From Ehretia macrophylla (taxonomy: Eukaryota > Streptophyta > Magnoliopsida > Boraginales > Ehretiaceae): 64,000 nucleotides of DNA. Position 1 is the stretch's first letter; each line of letters opens with the position of its first letter. Position numbers and translations under genes: made by a program. The notes beneath the pieces were generated by a model. That model saw only the letters and a program-made list of their open reading frames with translations, was not told the origin of the DNA and did no database searches. The stretch lies in contig CM075768.1 of assembly GCA_037974665.1 (NCBI GenBank), forward strand, positions 13,383,001 through 13,447,000. Direction: 5' to 3'. Positions 1-12,513 of the stretch are shown here, piece by piece.

Positions 1-596
1 TTAAAAAAAAAAAAACTACATGACGTGATTCAATCATGTTGACTGACATGATTGAATGTCAGTGGAATTACAAATTTCCAAACCCTTTTTTTAAAATGAT
101 GTGGCCACGTGGTGCAATGCCATAGGGCCATGTCATCCCCACGTACAAATCCTCTAACTCACATCCAATCGCTTACGTACACACATAATGCACTAAGAAC
201 ACACACTAGCCTAAGAATTTTTAGATTCATAAAACTTTTTTAAAATATCATAACTTTCACATTTCTTAGCCAAATTTAGCGAATTATATGTCTACTAGGA
301 TCTCGACGAGCCGTTCTTGTCATACCAAAAATAGATTCTTTTGAGCATATGACAGATGAAGACAATGGCTAAAATAGTGCGCAAAAAATGTAGAAAATAC
401 ATACTAACCAATGAATTTATGCACTTATCAATTAAATCCATGTAGATTATGCATAATAGTGTAGAAAACATATTCTACTAAATTTAGCATGTACGAATTT
501 ACTATATATGGACATAAATTATGGTGCTAGACAGAAATCACCATAAATTCTCGCATAACATCATAAATTCACATAATTTAACGGAGAACAAACGAT
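1..596. other. AT-rich intergenic or retrotransposon body, no gene
   Basis: No open reading frame with recognisable protein motifs is seen. The stretch directly left of the primer-binding-like motif at 597-614 would be the untranslated leader of a minus-strand LTR element, but no domain could be read. A short imperfect hairpin (11-bp arms, TTCAATCATGT and its complement) lies near 29-56. Confidence 0.4.
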
Positions 597-614
597 TTGG
601 CTCTGATACCAATG
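597..614 (-). other. tRNA-iMet primer-binding-site-like motif of a degraded LTR element
   Basis: Read on the minus strand this gives TGGTATCAGAGCC, the sequence complementary to the 3' end of plant initiator tRNA-Met that primes most Copia elements. It implies a minus-strand element whose 5' LTR lies to the right (from about 615) and whose leader lies to the left. No second LTR was found in the window, so the element is partial or runs off the left edge. Confidence 0.5.
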
Positions 615-1440
615 CATGTTTTATACACTAAGTACATATTCTTCCATAAAATCGTAAATTGAATACTAACGTCGTAGTATTGCAGAAAAATTTTGAGAAA
701 TTAGTCCACGCTTGTTCCATCGTTTAGAAGTCGCGAATTGGAGTTCAAAGTACGGGTTTGACTTTGATCTATATATTTACAAATTAAGAGCCCCTTTGAT
801 TTTGATGTTTTACTCGTAGTAAAACAAGAGAAAGATTAGGAGAGAGATAATCAATGAAGAAGACTCACTGTCTTCTTTTTCTTTGTGCATGAGGACTGAA
901 CATCAGTTCTCTATGTTTTTCTTTTTTTCTTTATTGGATATAGTGGGAAGTTATTTACATAACTTCCCACAACTCCCTATGTACTTGTACAAAATGGGTC
1001 AGGTCGGTCACCCTATATTAGGCGACCCAACCCCAAAGTCTTACATTTTGAGAAACGATTATTTTACCCTTCTTGAAATGGATGGATGTTACAAAGGTTG
1101 TCACGTCCTAAATATTCTAAAAACGAGACACGTCGTATACCTAAAGGATATAATCCCTCAAACTTACTAAGCATACAATCACAATATATCTAATCTGGAG
1201 CCACTAAAATCATAAAATTAATAGGTCTCCAAATCAATATAACACTAAATCAAGAAAATCATCTCCAAATTGGATTAGAAGATGAGGTCAAGTTCCTTAT
1301 TTATTACGTTCAATCCAAACACTATAATTGATATCCAATTCTAATACTAGTACAAATTAACTAGATATGGTCTCTTTAGCTTAAATCATCATATTTGGAC
1401 GTCACAATCTCGCCCAAAGCTAAAATGCTTCATCTGTTTT
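615..1440 (-). mobile_element. probable degraded LTR of a minus-strand Copia-type element
   Basis: The sequence directly next to the tRNA-Met-like priming motif is expected to be LTR. It contains no coding sequence beyond short chance ORFs. The right border is not defined: I see no clear TG start on the minus strand and no target duplication. The call rests only on position relative to the primer-binding motif. Confidence 0.3.
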
Positions 1441-1952
1441 AACTACAAAAAAAAAAAAAAAGCAGGCAAAAAAATAAAACAGGCAAAAAATAAATGGTGA
1501 GCTAAAAACAGCTTAGTATGGAAACTCATTTCACAATAAAATGTTGGGATAAATGACTAAAGCAAGCAAATAGTACCAAATAAATAACCTAACCTGACCT
1601 AAGAAGAAAACTATCTCTAGAAGGACCCGTTGAACATAGTTGAGTACTTTCCCGACCTACTTGAGCTGTTTATAAGGCCCATAATTTCAAGTTGAGTAAA
1701 TGCCCGAGCTCGAGCTTATAGCTCAAAACATAGGACCGGACACGTGCCCCACATGTCAGTAGAATGCGCCAAGGTCTCCCAAAGGTAAGGGCCAACCGAG
1801 CTAAGCTCTAAAGACAAGGGAATTATTCAAGAAGTAAATAAATCCTTGGCGCACAAGTCACGAATTGGTAGTTATCTAGACTGAAAAGAGTCAGGATGTC
1901 AGTAAGTATAAACAGTCCATGTTTCAACAGTAAAAAGTTAATCGATTCTACT

Positions 1953-2135
1953 AGGGGCAGAGCAAGGAATTTAACATTGGGGGGGCCAAAATATTCTTTT
2001 TGATAATACTATATAGATTTTTTTTTTTAAATAGGGAGGCGGTAATTTTTTTTAACGATACTACATAAATATTTTTAATAAAATTAAAAACCTTGAGGGG
2101 GGTCGAGGCCCTATGCCCCCTGGTATCGCCCTTGG
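1953..2135. repeat. short terminal-inverted-repeat element (MITE-like)
   Basis: The left end reads AGGGGCAGAGCAAGG and the reverse complement of the right end reads AAGGGCGATACCAGG, giving imperfect inverted ends about 183 bp apart, both followed by G-rich tracts. The interior is AT-rich and non-coding. No convincing target duplication is visible, so superfamily is not assigned. Confidence 0.35.
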
Positions 2136-2308
2136 CTTTTACGCTGTATAATCTCTTTCGCTTCTTGCTCTTAAGCATTCTTTGGTCAAATCAATTGCCT
2201 TAAACACCGCAATTTTCCTATAGGAATGACTTGTTGTTTGCTTGTTTTGTAGGTTTTTCAGCCAACAGCTTGTGAACAGGGGTGGAATGAGAGGGAACTT
2301 TGGGGAGA

Positions 2309-2322
2309 GGGGGGGGGGGGGG
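2309..2322 (+). repeat. poly-G tract within a G-rich stretch
   Basis: Fourteen consecutive G inside a purine-rich G stretch at about 2300-2332. It is a simple repeat with G-quadruplex potential and no gene context. Confidence 0.8.
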
Positions 2323-2567
2323 AGGGGGAGGGGTAACCTCCAAAAAAAAATATTTAATGTGTTTTTTTTTTTTTGAAAAATAGATTTCCCTTCCCCAACC
2401 AATAAATAGATTAAAAGTTGTAAAAGTTACTAAGATATGGGTTAGCCTTGTTAGTTAGTAACGAGTACATCCATTTGGTTGGCGAAAGTTCAAATCACCA
2501 CAAGTACATGTTTTTTTGTTTTCGTCTATTTTTATGTTTTTGCTAGTTTTTATATATATGTTGTACA

Positions 2568-2840
2568 TGTTATAAAACTAGAGAGAAACTAGAAGAGACA
2601 ATAAAAATAAAGAGAAATAGAGAGAGGGAGAGAAGAAACTTGTATTGAATTTTTTTTGTAACTTTAGAATGTAGAGAGCCATATTTATAACCAAAATACA
2701 AGAGATGTTACATACTACTAGACTTTGCATAAGATCATAATACATGGCTTAGATAAATATTATCACTATAAAGTTAAGATAATTGCGAACCAAAATCTGC
2801 ATCAGGATGAATATCCATTAATATTAATAATTACATAAAA
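2568..2840 (-). repeat. 3' LTR of the minus-strand Copia element
   Basis: It matches the split right LTR along its full length with scattered substitutions and small indels. On the minus strand it ends ATAACA at 2568; its start has mutated from TGTT to TTTT at 2837-2840. It is directly preceded on the minus strand by the polypurine tract. Confidence 0.85.
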
Positions 2841-5800
2841 CTCCTCCTTGGATATTCATCTCTTAAGAATATGCCTCGTTAAAATCTTATTAGGAAAAAA
2901 TCCTAGTGAAGGAAAAGAGTACAATATTCTTATTATACGCTTCATACTGTTTCATTAAAGACCTTGTCAGGAAAACCCAATAGGACAAAACCTATGCTAA
3001 GGAAAAAAGAGTACAATGCGTATTTGACTCCCCCTCATGTTGACGCATGTCGTTCTTGTGAAATAATTCTTCAAATGTTGTGGTAGACAAACAAACCTAC
3101 TACATTATCACTTGAGTGAACTTGATTAACATCATTCAGCCTTTCTTCGGGAACATGTGCATGAAAAAGAATTTTGGAGCAATATGCCTCATTCCATAGC
3201 TTTAGTATAGCCAGCTTTACTTAAACCAAACATGCAGTGTCATATATCACCATGCTTTGAGGAAGTGGTAATAATGGTTGCTTTGAAGAACATCAATATA
3301 TAGGGGTACCATCATATGAGAATAAACATTTTGTTTGTGATGAGTCAAATCAAAGCTCATCATTTTTCATACCCAATCAACTTTGATAATTAGTGCTTTC
3401 ATATTAATTTGTTTCAAAAATAATAACGAACTACATATTAGCAACTCGATGTACTTTTATTGGTATAATATATGTCTTGCTGATAAAATAGAGAGAATAG
3501 GGTTTAGACACTTATAATTTAGCAAGATATACCAACTTCATTAAGTTATAGTACTTCAGGACCATAAACTTTTCGTTTCTTCTTGAGGATGAAAAATGCC
3601 TCTTTAATATCGAGGATTAAACTATTGGGCCACTCAAGGTATGAGCTTCATTGCTTCAATACTTTCTCTTTATAAGCCGATTGATAAATAACTTTCTCAT
3701 ATATTAAATGCTCGAACTTCAGGTTGAGGCAAAATTTGATCCTTTAAGATTTTCGTTATATATTAGGTATAAATATACTATTTTTCTCATAAGAGCTCTT
3801 CAATAGTCCATTTTACATTAAAAATATCGAACATATGGACTTAACATATCATTTCATTATAATATTTGTACTAATTAAGACAATGTATCGCATTCTTCAA
3901 GAATGCTTTGATCTATATAAAGATCTTTATAATTTAATTGAAAACATTTCCTGGGATTTGAAATTGTATGCTTCAAACATATTTAGTCCTTCAGAGACTT
4001 TTATATAAATGTCACTATCAAGTGATCCACAGGATATAATGTTACCCAATTCATAAGACGCATATGAAGTCCTTTTAGAAATTTCCAAGCTCATAAATAT
4101 AATTGGATCCACCACAAGAGAAAATATATCTTTATTATTTTTATCAATTTCAAGGTGTAAACAAAAAGCGCACTAGCCCATTCCCTGCTTATGTTGTCCA
4201 CTTGAAGCAGTTTAAGAGGTAGTCAACTGATGGTACATTCCTTGAACTTTCTAAGCAACATGAGATTGTTTCATTATGCTCACCCTCAATCCCATTTATA
4301 CATCAAGGTGTATTGACCTCCGTGGTCCAAAAACTTCACATTTTAATGTGAATTTGATTGCATGGATTGCATCTTTTTATTTTGGTCAAGCATTTCTATG
4401 TTGACATTCTTGAATGGACTTCTTATTTAAGATCATCGCTTTTATTGATAAGATCAGTAGCTACTGTATATTCAAATATTTGATCATGATCAATTTCTTA
4501 TTTTCGGTTCCAGTCTTTTTTCTAGTAGTAATATAACTGAGCGAGATCTCTTTATTCTTAATATTTTTGATATGCATATCATTTCTGGTACCTGATACTT
4601 TCTCATAGTTTTTTTTTTCTCAGTCATATTGTCTACTCATTTTTGTATCTTGACATCTTCAGGATATCAAACACTTTCAAAATGCCAACTTGCTTTATTT
4701 TTCTCCTTTGTTTTCTTTGGAACTGAGAGTTCTACCACGCTTCAGGCGTGTAATAGACTCATTTCAATTACTTCAAATATGAGCATTTAAAGCTGGCATT
4801 GTGACTCAATCACGTTTTCTGAATCTGAATGCATCTTTGCAAATAAATAATTTTCTCAACTTCCAGTTCATATTGAGTATGTGAGGATCAATATTTTGAT
4901 GCATTTCATAAAAATTTTCATTTGTCTAGTTTCATTTTTTTTCCCCTTGATGCTGGGAACTTTATTTCAATAATTGTAATAAATGCTATAAATTCAACTC
5001 CAGTCAAGGACTTAAAATATTCAATAATTGACGAAGATTAAAATATAAGTTTCCAATTTCTTAATAAACTCATCTTTGTGCGCTGTGGTAGAGCATTCTA
5101 ACATATATTGTGCACAAATATTTTTTAAGATGAGATATTTTGGTTGTTGATAATAGGGAGTATTTATGATAAGCAGTTGGTCTAAATGTTGTCACATATG
5201 ATATAACGTCCCTAAGCAAAATTAGGCAACTTTATAAGTATTGGTCTAGCAATCGCTACAAGCAATTAGTAAAAGATTTTGCTATACCCATATATATTCC
5301 CTTGAATTCGTTCTAATATACGATTCAATATCAACTTTATTTAGGGATTGCCTAGTATAATTATTTTTCTTCGGGAACAAGCAGCACATAAAAATTCATT
5401 TATAAAAGAATCTTCTGATTCTTTAGTGGCTGTTATGTTAAATTTCAAAAAAATTTCTCTCGATTTTTTACACCCATATGACCCAAGTGGTCATGCCAAG
5501 AAACAAATACTTCTTGGATCAAATAACATATGGTTATTAGAATATTGGAGTCTTCTAGGCTCATATATACCAAAAGATAATGATGACAATTTTATTATGG
5601 TATGCCTTTTGTCAAAGATCAGCGACATAATATAAAGATATTCTTCATTTAATTCATATATAGTCTCAATATGAGAATCATTAAAAACACGTCTATGCAA
5701 TATAGAAGACCACTTTATGATCTATTGGAATACAAATCATTACTTATTTTCAATTATGTTTATTCATATAAGTTTTCAGAGACCTTCAATAGTTTAAATA

Positions 5801-6990
5801 GATTCTTCAGAAACCTTCAATCAGATATCCAATAAATCCGTATTTCTTTAAACAATAAATAAATAAAGTAAAATATATAGTAAGAGGAAGTACTGAACAT
5901 CAAAATAAAGAATAACATAATACTAAATGTCATTGTATAAATGCTCTTGATCATGTTAAGAGCAAAATGAATGTCTAGTGTGTAACATAAATATAGTATC
6001 ATTCTAATATAAATTACACAATAAGAATGATGAAAACGTCAATAGATAATGTACATACACAATATGTATGAAATATCATATATCTTTAATTGCAAAATGC
6101 ATACATGAAACAACTAAAAACTCATATGCATCACATATTATAATTTATCGAGCCTTATATATTATTGGGACAAAGTCAATCTATTGAATATGCTAAAAAG
6201 AATTAGATCTAAGTATAAAAAAATTTGAGATCAATGTCAATTCATATAAATGAATTATTATTTATATTCATAAGACATGTAATTAAAGAATACATTTAAT
6301 TGAGTACGTAAGTCAACTTTTCAATTTTACTCATTATACTTAAATCACTTTTCAATTTATAATTTAGCATCATGTGTTTAAAATTTGATATATTTCATGA
6401 ATATAATCAAGTATATTCAAAATAAAACCAACAAGTATTACATAATGGTTGTACTTCATTTTTTTTCTTTTTCAATAGACAATTCCTTGTGAAAATAGTA
6501 ATACCTAATAAAGTTAGACCATTATATGAAATACATATATTTCATACCTGAACACGGATAAAAACTGATTTAATTATAATGTCAGCATCGTCTACATGTA
6601 CATAATATAGTGTAATTACTATACACATTACTTTTCAGTATTGAAATCCCTATTTCTTTCATTCTTGACGTTAGAGAATTTTAACAATTTTATAACATAC
6701 ATAGATGAGAAATTGCAGAACATAAGATAATACTTATACTTTTCATATAGTTAAGATATGCTAAATAGACTTGACATCTAAAAGCCAAAATTTTATCACT
6801 AATTTAGAGTATGAAATAATGACGTTTGACCATCATATGCTATAGAGTCTACATGCACACAAATGTGTAACTAATAAAGCATTAAACAATTCATGCAGAA
6901 CTTATTATTCAAAAAATAATGATATTAAGAAAAGATAGCATAATTACTCAAAATTTAGTAGATGTCAAAAATACATATGAAAAGTACGTG

Positions 6991-9148
6991 TGTCACGCCC
7001 AAAATCCAGTTCATCGAGAACCAAACTCAAGACGCAACGACACACGGGCACTATAACGCTTGAAACATGATCAACCCACGAGACACAACAAACTCAATAT
7101 TCATTCCCAAAGGACCGCGTCATATAAACAACATTTCATCATTCTATTGCGGAACACACTAATCTTACATTCATTCTCTTGACAAAAGTAGACAACACTT
7201 TAAAAACCAAAGCATACTTGAATATAAACACATGACAAGACATAAGGCTAACTAATTGTGATCATGATCCAACATGACCAACCATATAGATATATCAAAA
7301 GAAGCTAGGCTTCACAATACTTCAACTAACCAAGTACTAAACCATACCTAACAACTACTAAAGCAAGTAAAACATGATTTCAAAGCTAAATACATCAACT
7401 ACTCATGCACTACATGATCAAACTCATCAATTCCTTCTTCTCGCACATAATACACATCATGAACACCTATAACATGCATTAAAGAGGAATGAGCTAAACA
7501 GGCTTAGTGAGGGAGGGATAAAATGAAATTTGAATGCTTTAACTCAAAAACCTTTTGAAGCACATTAGAAACAACATATCACATAAGTAACCACGTACTC
7601 ACATTCACTTAACAACCATGAAATATTCACGCTAAATAACACATTAAAAGGTTACCGCATTAGAACACTTGATAAGCAAACATTTCATAAAGATACACTC
7701 GTTCCGTTGATGTTGTTCCGCCTAAACACCATTCCGAGTTCTTTCCCCTATACACCAGATGTATCTCGAATGTACTCTGACTCGACTACTACGACCCAGA
7801 CCCTTATGAAATACTCTGTGAATTCGGGATAGGGATTAGAACATCGGTGGTCGTGTCATTGCCTGACAGCCTGATGCTGCCCAGGGAGACTCGAACCAAC
7901 CACATCTGTTTTAAAGGTTGCAACCCAACGCCTTACATCACATCATATAACACATTCATTAATCAACAACACATCCACTACTCAATAATGCATTCATTAA
8001 CTCAACACACATTCATTAACTTAACTAAGCTTCAATAACACATTAATTCCAGCCAACAAAACATGATCTCTACAACACATTAACACCATTTAAATTTCAT
8101 AAGAACATGACCTTTACACAGTAACACCATTTTAACCTTAAAAGAACATGATCTCTACAACACAACTCCAACTTTTCAACAACATTTAACCAACCTATGA
8201 ATCTCTACAACACATAACCTCAACACGATCAATATAGTAACCAACTACAATGCATTATGAACTCATTACAACAACAAATCCAAGCATTAAACAAGCCAAA
8301 CATGTTATTCTCTAAAATTGCACCAAGGCTGAAATTTTTGGAAATTCATCAAAATAAACTCCTAAATTCACCAAATTCACTCCAAAGCCATGAAATTAGA
8401 TCCCAATTACATATATATAATCATAAACACCAAAGATAACTCAATTTCTCAACTTTCAACTAACAAAGTTGACATAAATCCAACTATTTTACCTTAAACA
8501 AGTTCATATGCATATATAAAGCTCTCAAATCACTACTACAACATATATTCATCTCTACAAGCATTTATAACACAATTAAACAAGATTTCCATAGATCAAA
8601 GTAAGTATACACATGCAAGAACTTGAAACCCTCACCTTAAAATTGTTGGAAAAAGCAAGATATGGCAAGAACTAGCTATAGAGAACAATCTTTGAGCTAT
8701 TTCCACTTTGATTTGATTTTGAAATGCAAGAATCAGCTTAAAAATGATCAAAATCAAGTTTTTCTTCTTTTTCTTTTCCTTGGCCGACTCTTGGGCTCTT
8801 TCCAGGCTTTCTTGTGTTTTTGCTAAGTGTTAAAATATGCATAGGTGTTATATATAAAATATGGTAGTCAAATAAATTAAATAAACTAAGTTAAACCTGG
8901 TCAAAGTTGGTATACTATGCATTTTTCTATCTTGTTTTTATGTATATATGTATATAATGTATTTTCAAGAGTAAAACTAGTCAAATATGGCAGACTTAAA
9001 TAAATAAGGTTATATTTATATGTGCAAATGTGATTTAAATGCAAATATGATGTATTAAAAATAGTTAAACACACAATTAGCACAAAATACTACCAAATAA
9101 TGTCTAAAATAAATAAATGCACAAAAAATGATATGCTCGGGTCTCACA
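6991..9148. mobile_element. solo LTR, about 2.16 kb, probably Ty3/gypsy
   Basis: The segment starts TGTCACGCCC and ends GGGTCTCACA, so it has TG...CA ends with imperfect inverted termini. It is flanked by a perfect 5-bp duplication ACGTG (6986-6990 and 9149-9153). No internal domain, primer site or second LTR is present. This is the expected product of LTR-LTR recombination. The ends resemble those of plant Gypsy (Del/Tekay-like) LTRs, which is recognition and not a search result. Short ORFs inside have no motifs. Confidence 0.8.
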
Positions 9149-10152
9149 ACGTGTCTAATATTTTTGCAAGTCATGTTATTAGCAATCTTTGGGATTTCTT
9201 TTATAAGCATTTCCTTTCTCTTTTCATGTCCCTTATGATTATTTTCAAGGTTTCTAAAATTTGAGTTGTTTATGATCATCATAATATCTATAGTTATTAT
9301 AGCCATAATCACATCCATGACACTATAAGATTATATACTATTCACTTCAAGGAATGGTTATACGCCAATTAGCATATTTGATCATATTTTCGTCAATAAT
9401 TTCGCTCAAAGGATGTGATAACAAGCCCAAATTAATTTTTTAAAGCTATGCTCTTAATATTGTTAATGTAGGAGCATATACAAGGCATAAAAATATAATA
9501 TATTTCTCTCTAACATATTTCACTTTCATATTATTTTTGCATAATTTTATTTTAGAAATAATTTAAACATAGCGGAATCATGCTCGCTTACAATTTTAAA
9601 ATTCTGCAATTGTAGATAAATTCATTCATAGTGAGTTTTTGAAAAATCATTGCCTTGTGATGATCATAAATTTTTCTTCTCAAATTTTGTGATAGGATAT
9701 ATGTATCCTTTATCATAATATATTTAGGCTTTAGCCTTTTATTGAGATAATGATGATGGAATATCATTATTTCATCGCAATCCTTCAGGAATGCGTGATT
9801 TCATTCTTAAAATTATTTCTCCAAAATTTTGTCCATATGGATTTTAACTTCAAGGGTAATGCATATGTATTATTGCCTGATATATATCAAAAGCGACGAA
9901 CTTCAGGTTCGCGACCATATGGATATAAATATAAATTTTTCAGGCAAATTGTATTGCTCAATATAATGAAACAAGGAATTTTTGTTCGTGAGATTTGGCA
10001 TCATAAGACATATATATATTTCAAAAAAAAATTGACAAAAGATTTAAGAAAAATTTATTGGAAGTCACGCTATGAAATATTTTCTTGTTGTCAATAATAC
10101 TATTCCTTCCCGATCTTCGTATTTTAACGGTGATAATTTATAGAGACTAATC

Positions 10153-10164
10153 GTTCTGATAACA
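10153..10164 (-). other. primer-binding site of the minus-strand Copia element
   Basis: The minus strand reads TGTTATCAGAAC, matching 10 of 12 bases of the usual initiator tRNA-Met complement TGGTATCAGAGC. It directly abuts the LTR end at 10165, which fixes the orientation of the outer element. Confidence 0.75.
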
Positions 10165-10351
10165 TTTTATAAAACTAGAGAGAAACTAGAAGAGACAATA
10201 AAAATAAAGAGAAATAGAGAGAGGGAGAAGAAACTTATATTGAATTTCTTGGTGTAATTTTATAAAGTAGAGAGTCCTATTTATAGCCAAAATACAAAAG
10301 AAGTTATATACTGCTAGACTTTGCATAGGATCAGAATACATGGCTTAGATA
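10165..10351 (-). repeat. left part of the split 5' LTR of the outer Copia element
   Basis: It corresponds to about the first 187 bp (plus coordinates) of the 2568-2840 LTR. Its terminal CA on the minus strand has mutated (ATAAAA). The nested Copia element follows at 10352; bases 10347-10351 (AGATA) are the left copy of that element's target duplication. Confidence 0.85.
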
Positions 10352-10584
10352 TGTCAAGGCCACATTGCAGCCAAACAACAAGCAAGATAATTAGCAATTA
10401 AGACCATCCGACAAGCATGATTTGCAGCAGCAAGATCACTATAAATCAAGGGTCAACCTTAGCTCAAATCTCTGCAAATCACATACACTGTAAATATGTA
10501 AACATAGCATATAATCAGGGATCTAATGTCTCCTAGCATAGCTGATTGTATCTATTGTTCTTTCTCTTAATTCTTTTTTCTATA
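10352..10584 (+). repeat. 5' LTR of nested Copia (233 bp)
   Basis: It starts TGTCAAGG and ends CTATA directly before the primer site. Compared with the 3' LTR it lacks one block of 33 bp after TGTATCTATT, which accounts for most of the length difference. The copies are otherwise closely similar. Confidence 0.9.
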
Positions 10585-10598
10585 TGGTATCACGAGCT
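10585..10598 (+). other. primer-binding site of nested Copia
   Basis: TGGTATCACGAGCT follows the LTR directly. It equals the initiator tRNA-Met complement TGGTATCAGAGCT with a single inserted C. Confidence 0.8.
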
Positions 10599-10663
10599 AT
10601 CTAAGCTTTAGCAGGCATCAAAGTTTTTTTTTTTCTCTTCTCGGATTTTATACACCTTTTATT

Positions 10664-11545
10664 ATGGCCTCATCTAGCTCTACTTCAGCCACCACAAACC
10701 CAGCCACTGTTGACACCAACACACCCAACTAGTAACTGGTCTCCATCAATCCCGCTGCTCAACTTCCTCTCAAACTAAACGGAACAAACTACCCAACTTG
10801 GCGTGTACAATTTCAAACACTCTTGTTTGGCTATGACCTCCTAGGCCATGTTGATGGCACACCGACATGTCCTCCAGCCATGCTCAACACAAATGGAACC
10901 CCAACCCCGAATCCAGCCTATCTCCCGTGGCTGAGATAGATAGCTTCATTCGCCACGCAATCCTAGCGTCTGTAGAGTCCAATATCGCCCCATTAGTCAC
11001 TATCCAAACCAATTGCTGAATACATGTGACTCATTAAGTCAACTGCTGATGAACTAGCACTAGCAGGCTCACCACTCAGCGAAGATAAGCTTGTTATAAC
11101 GATGTTCACAGGCCGTGGGGACGAGTACAAAGAAATTAGTGCTGCAATACGAGCACGTGACACGACTATCTCATTTGAAGAATTATTTGAGAAACTTGCG
11201 AATCATGAAACATTCCTCTAACGAGAGGAATCTCGTCAGGAACCGTCACTTATCACTGCCCAATTTGTGAACAAGAGCAATGGGAAAAGAAAAGGTTCAC
11301 ACAACTCAAACAAAAAGAACAGCTCTGCCAACTCAAATAGGTACCAAAACAGTTCCTCATCCAACAATCGCTCAAACGATGGCCAGTATAATCACTGCTA
11401 AAACTCACAAGGCTATCACTCCAACAATCAGCAATGGCATTCGAACAACAATACCCCAAAAATCCAATGCCAAATCTGTGAAAAATTTGGTCATTCTGCA
11501 ATACAATGTCGATCCCGTTATCAACCACCTTTCCCTCAAGCAAAC
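10664..11545 (+). pseudogene. Copia gag remnant
   Basis: An ATG at 10664 opens a serine/threonine-rich start that runs into a TAG-TAA pair after 22 codons. The next in-frame segment has a gag-like LNGTNYPTWRVQFQTLLFGY motif and further stops near 10937. Later frames encode an asparagine-rich region and a broken zinc-knuckle area (CQICEKFGHSAIQC-like reading near 11465-11510). Gag would normally form the virus-like particle; this copy cannot be translated through. Confidence 0.65.
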
Positions 11546-11548
11546 TAT

Positions 11549-11842
11549 ATGACGCGTGATAACTCAGGCAATACCACAAACTGGCTTCTCGACTATGATG
11601 GTAATGATGGCATTCTCATTGGGGACGGTACAGATATCCCAATCACTCACACTGGTTCATCAGGTCTTAAATCTTCTAATTCAATTTTTGTTCTGAAAAA
11701 TGTACTCTGTGCACCTTCAATTCATCGAAACTTAATTTATGTCTCTCAATTTTGCAATCAAAATCTAACATCAATTGAATTTTTTCCGTCTTTTTTCCTT
11801 GTGAAGGATTTGACAACGGGGGCAGTACTATTCAAAGGCTAG
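11549..11842 (+). pseudogene. Copia protease remnant lacking the DSGA active site
   Basis: The frame encodes the conserved downstream part of Copia protease (IGDGTDIPITHTGSS, then LKNVLCAP and RNLIYVSQFC). The normal WxxDSGA(T/S)xH block is absent: the reading goes from NWLLD directly to YDGND. A deletion has therefore removed the segment between the tryptophan-aspartate and the tyrosine of the family pattern, including most of the catalytic motif. The frame ends at a TAG at 11840. Confidence 0.75.
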
Positions 11843-11879
11843 AGTAAGGGGAACCTCTACAAGTCACTGAATCAGAACC

Positions 11880-12513
11880 ATCAACCGGGCACACAAGACT
11901 GGGTCATCCGAATTCAAGAACTTTATATACCATGATCAACAAATTTTCACTTCTTGTCAAAAGCACCAAATTTAATCACTGTGATGCATGTTCTTCTAAT
12001 AAAAATCACAAGTTACCGTTTGGTGTTTCAACACTAAAAAGTTCTCATCCACTCGAAATACTATTCGCTAATGTTTGGGGCCCTGCGCCTACAATCTATT
12101 TTGATGGTTTTCAATACTATATCATATTTGTGGACCACTACACGAAATACACATAGTTGTATCCGTTAAAAACAAAATCCGAAACAACTTGGGCATTTAT
12201 CAAATTCAAAACACTGGTTGAAAACTTCTTCCAACTACCCATCCTAACACTATATCCAAATGGGGGTAGTGAATACTTGGGTCCTCACGATACGTTACTC
12301 AAATATGGGATTCAACATCTCTTGTCTCCGCCTTATACACCTGAAATTGTTGGTGTCGCTAAACGGCGCCATCAGCACATCATAGAAACCACTAGAAATC
12401 TGCTCCATCATGTACCTATGCCTTCCCAATTTTGGTCCACTGCCTGCCAAACAACTGTCTACTTGATAAATAGAACTCCTACCCCAAATGTACAAAAACC
12501 AATCCCCTTATGA
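11880..12513 (+). pseudogene. Copia pre-integrase and integrase with all three catalytic acids replaced
   Basis: A TRLGHPNSRTL-like segment and HCDAC mark the zinc-binding region. The core follows with LFANVWGPAP, LYPNGGSEY and GVAKRRHQHIIET. In Copia integrases these positions are DVWGP, SDNGGEY-type and NGVAERKH, so D, D and E are N, N and K here. Each change is explained by one G-to-A transition. A TAG at about 12154 and a shift before 12488 also break the frame. It is inactive as integrase. Confidence 0.8.

Larger units (their letters stand above)
2841..10164 (-). pseudogene. decayed Copia polyprotein region (gag-PR-IN-RT-RNase H remnants)
   Basis: Reading frames are heavily broken, but remnants appear in Copia order on the minus strand. 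A pre-integrase zinc-like stretch with CAAC occurs near 5350-5500. A reverse transcriptase fragment occurs at 3927-4115, with GSLDSDIYIK followed by EMFSIKL, as found downstream of the first RT aspartate in Copia RTs. An RNase H tail with VHSSDN occurs near 3050-3200. The gag side (9154-10164) gives no clear motif. The solo LTR at 6991-9148 interrupts the region. No part can encode a working protein. Confidence 0.6.

Noticed and set aside
883-1170. 95-codon plus-strand ORF near the left end
   Set aside because: No protein motifs; it lies within presumed LTR sequence and starts in a low-complexity context. Treated as chance.
5348-5635. 95-codon plus-strand ORF
   Set aside because: It is antisense to the decayed Copia pre-integrase region of the minus-strand element and has no motif of its own.
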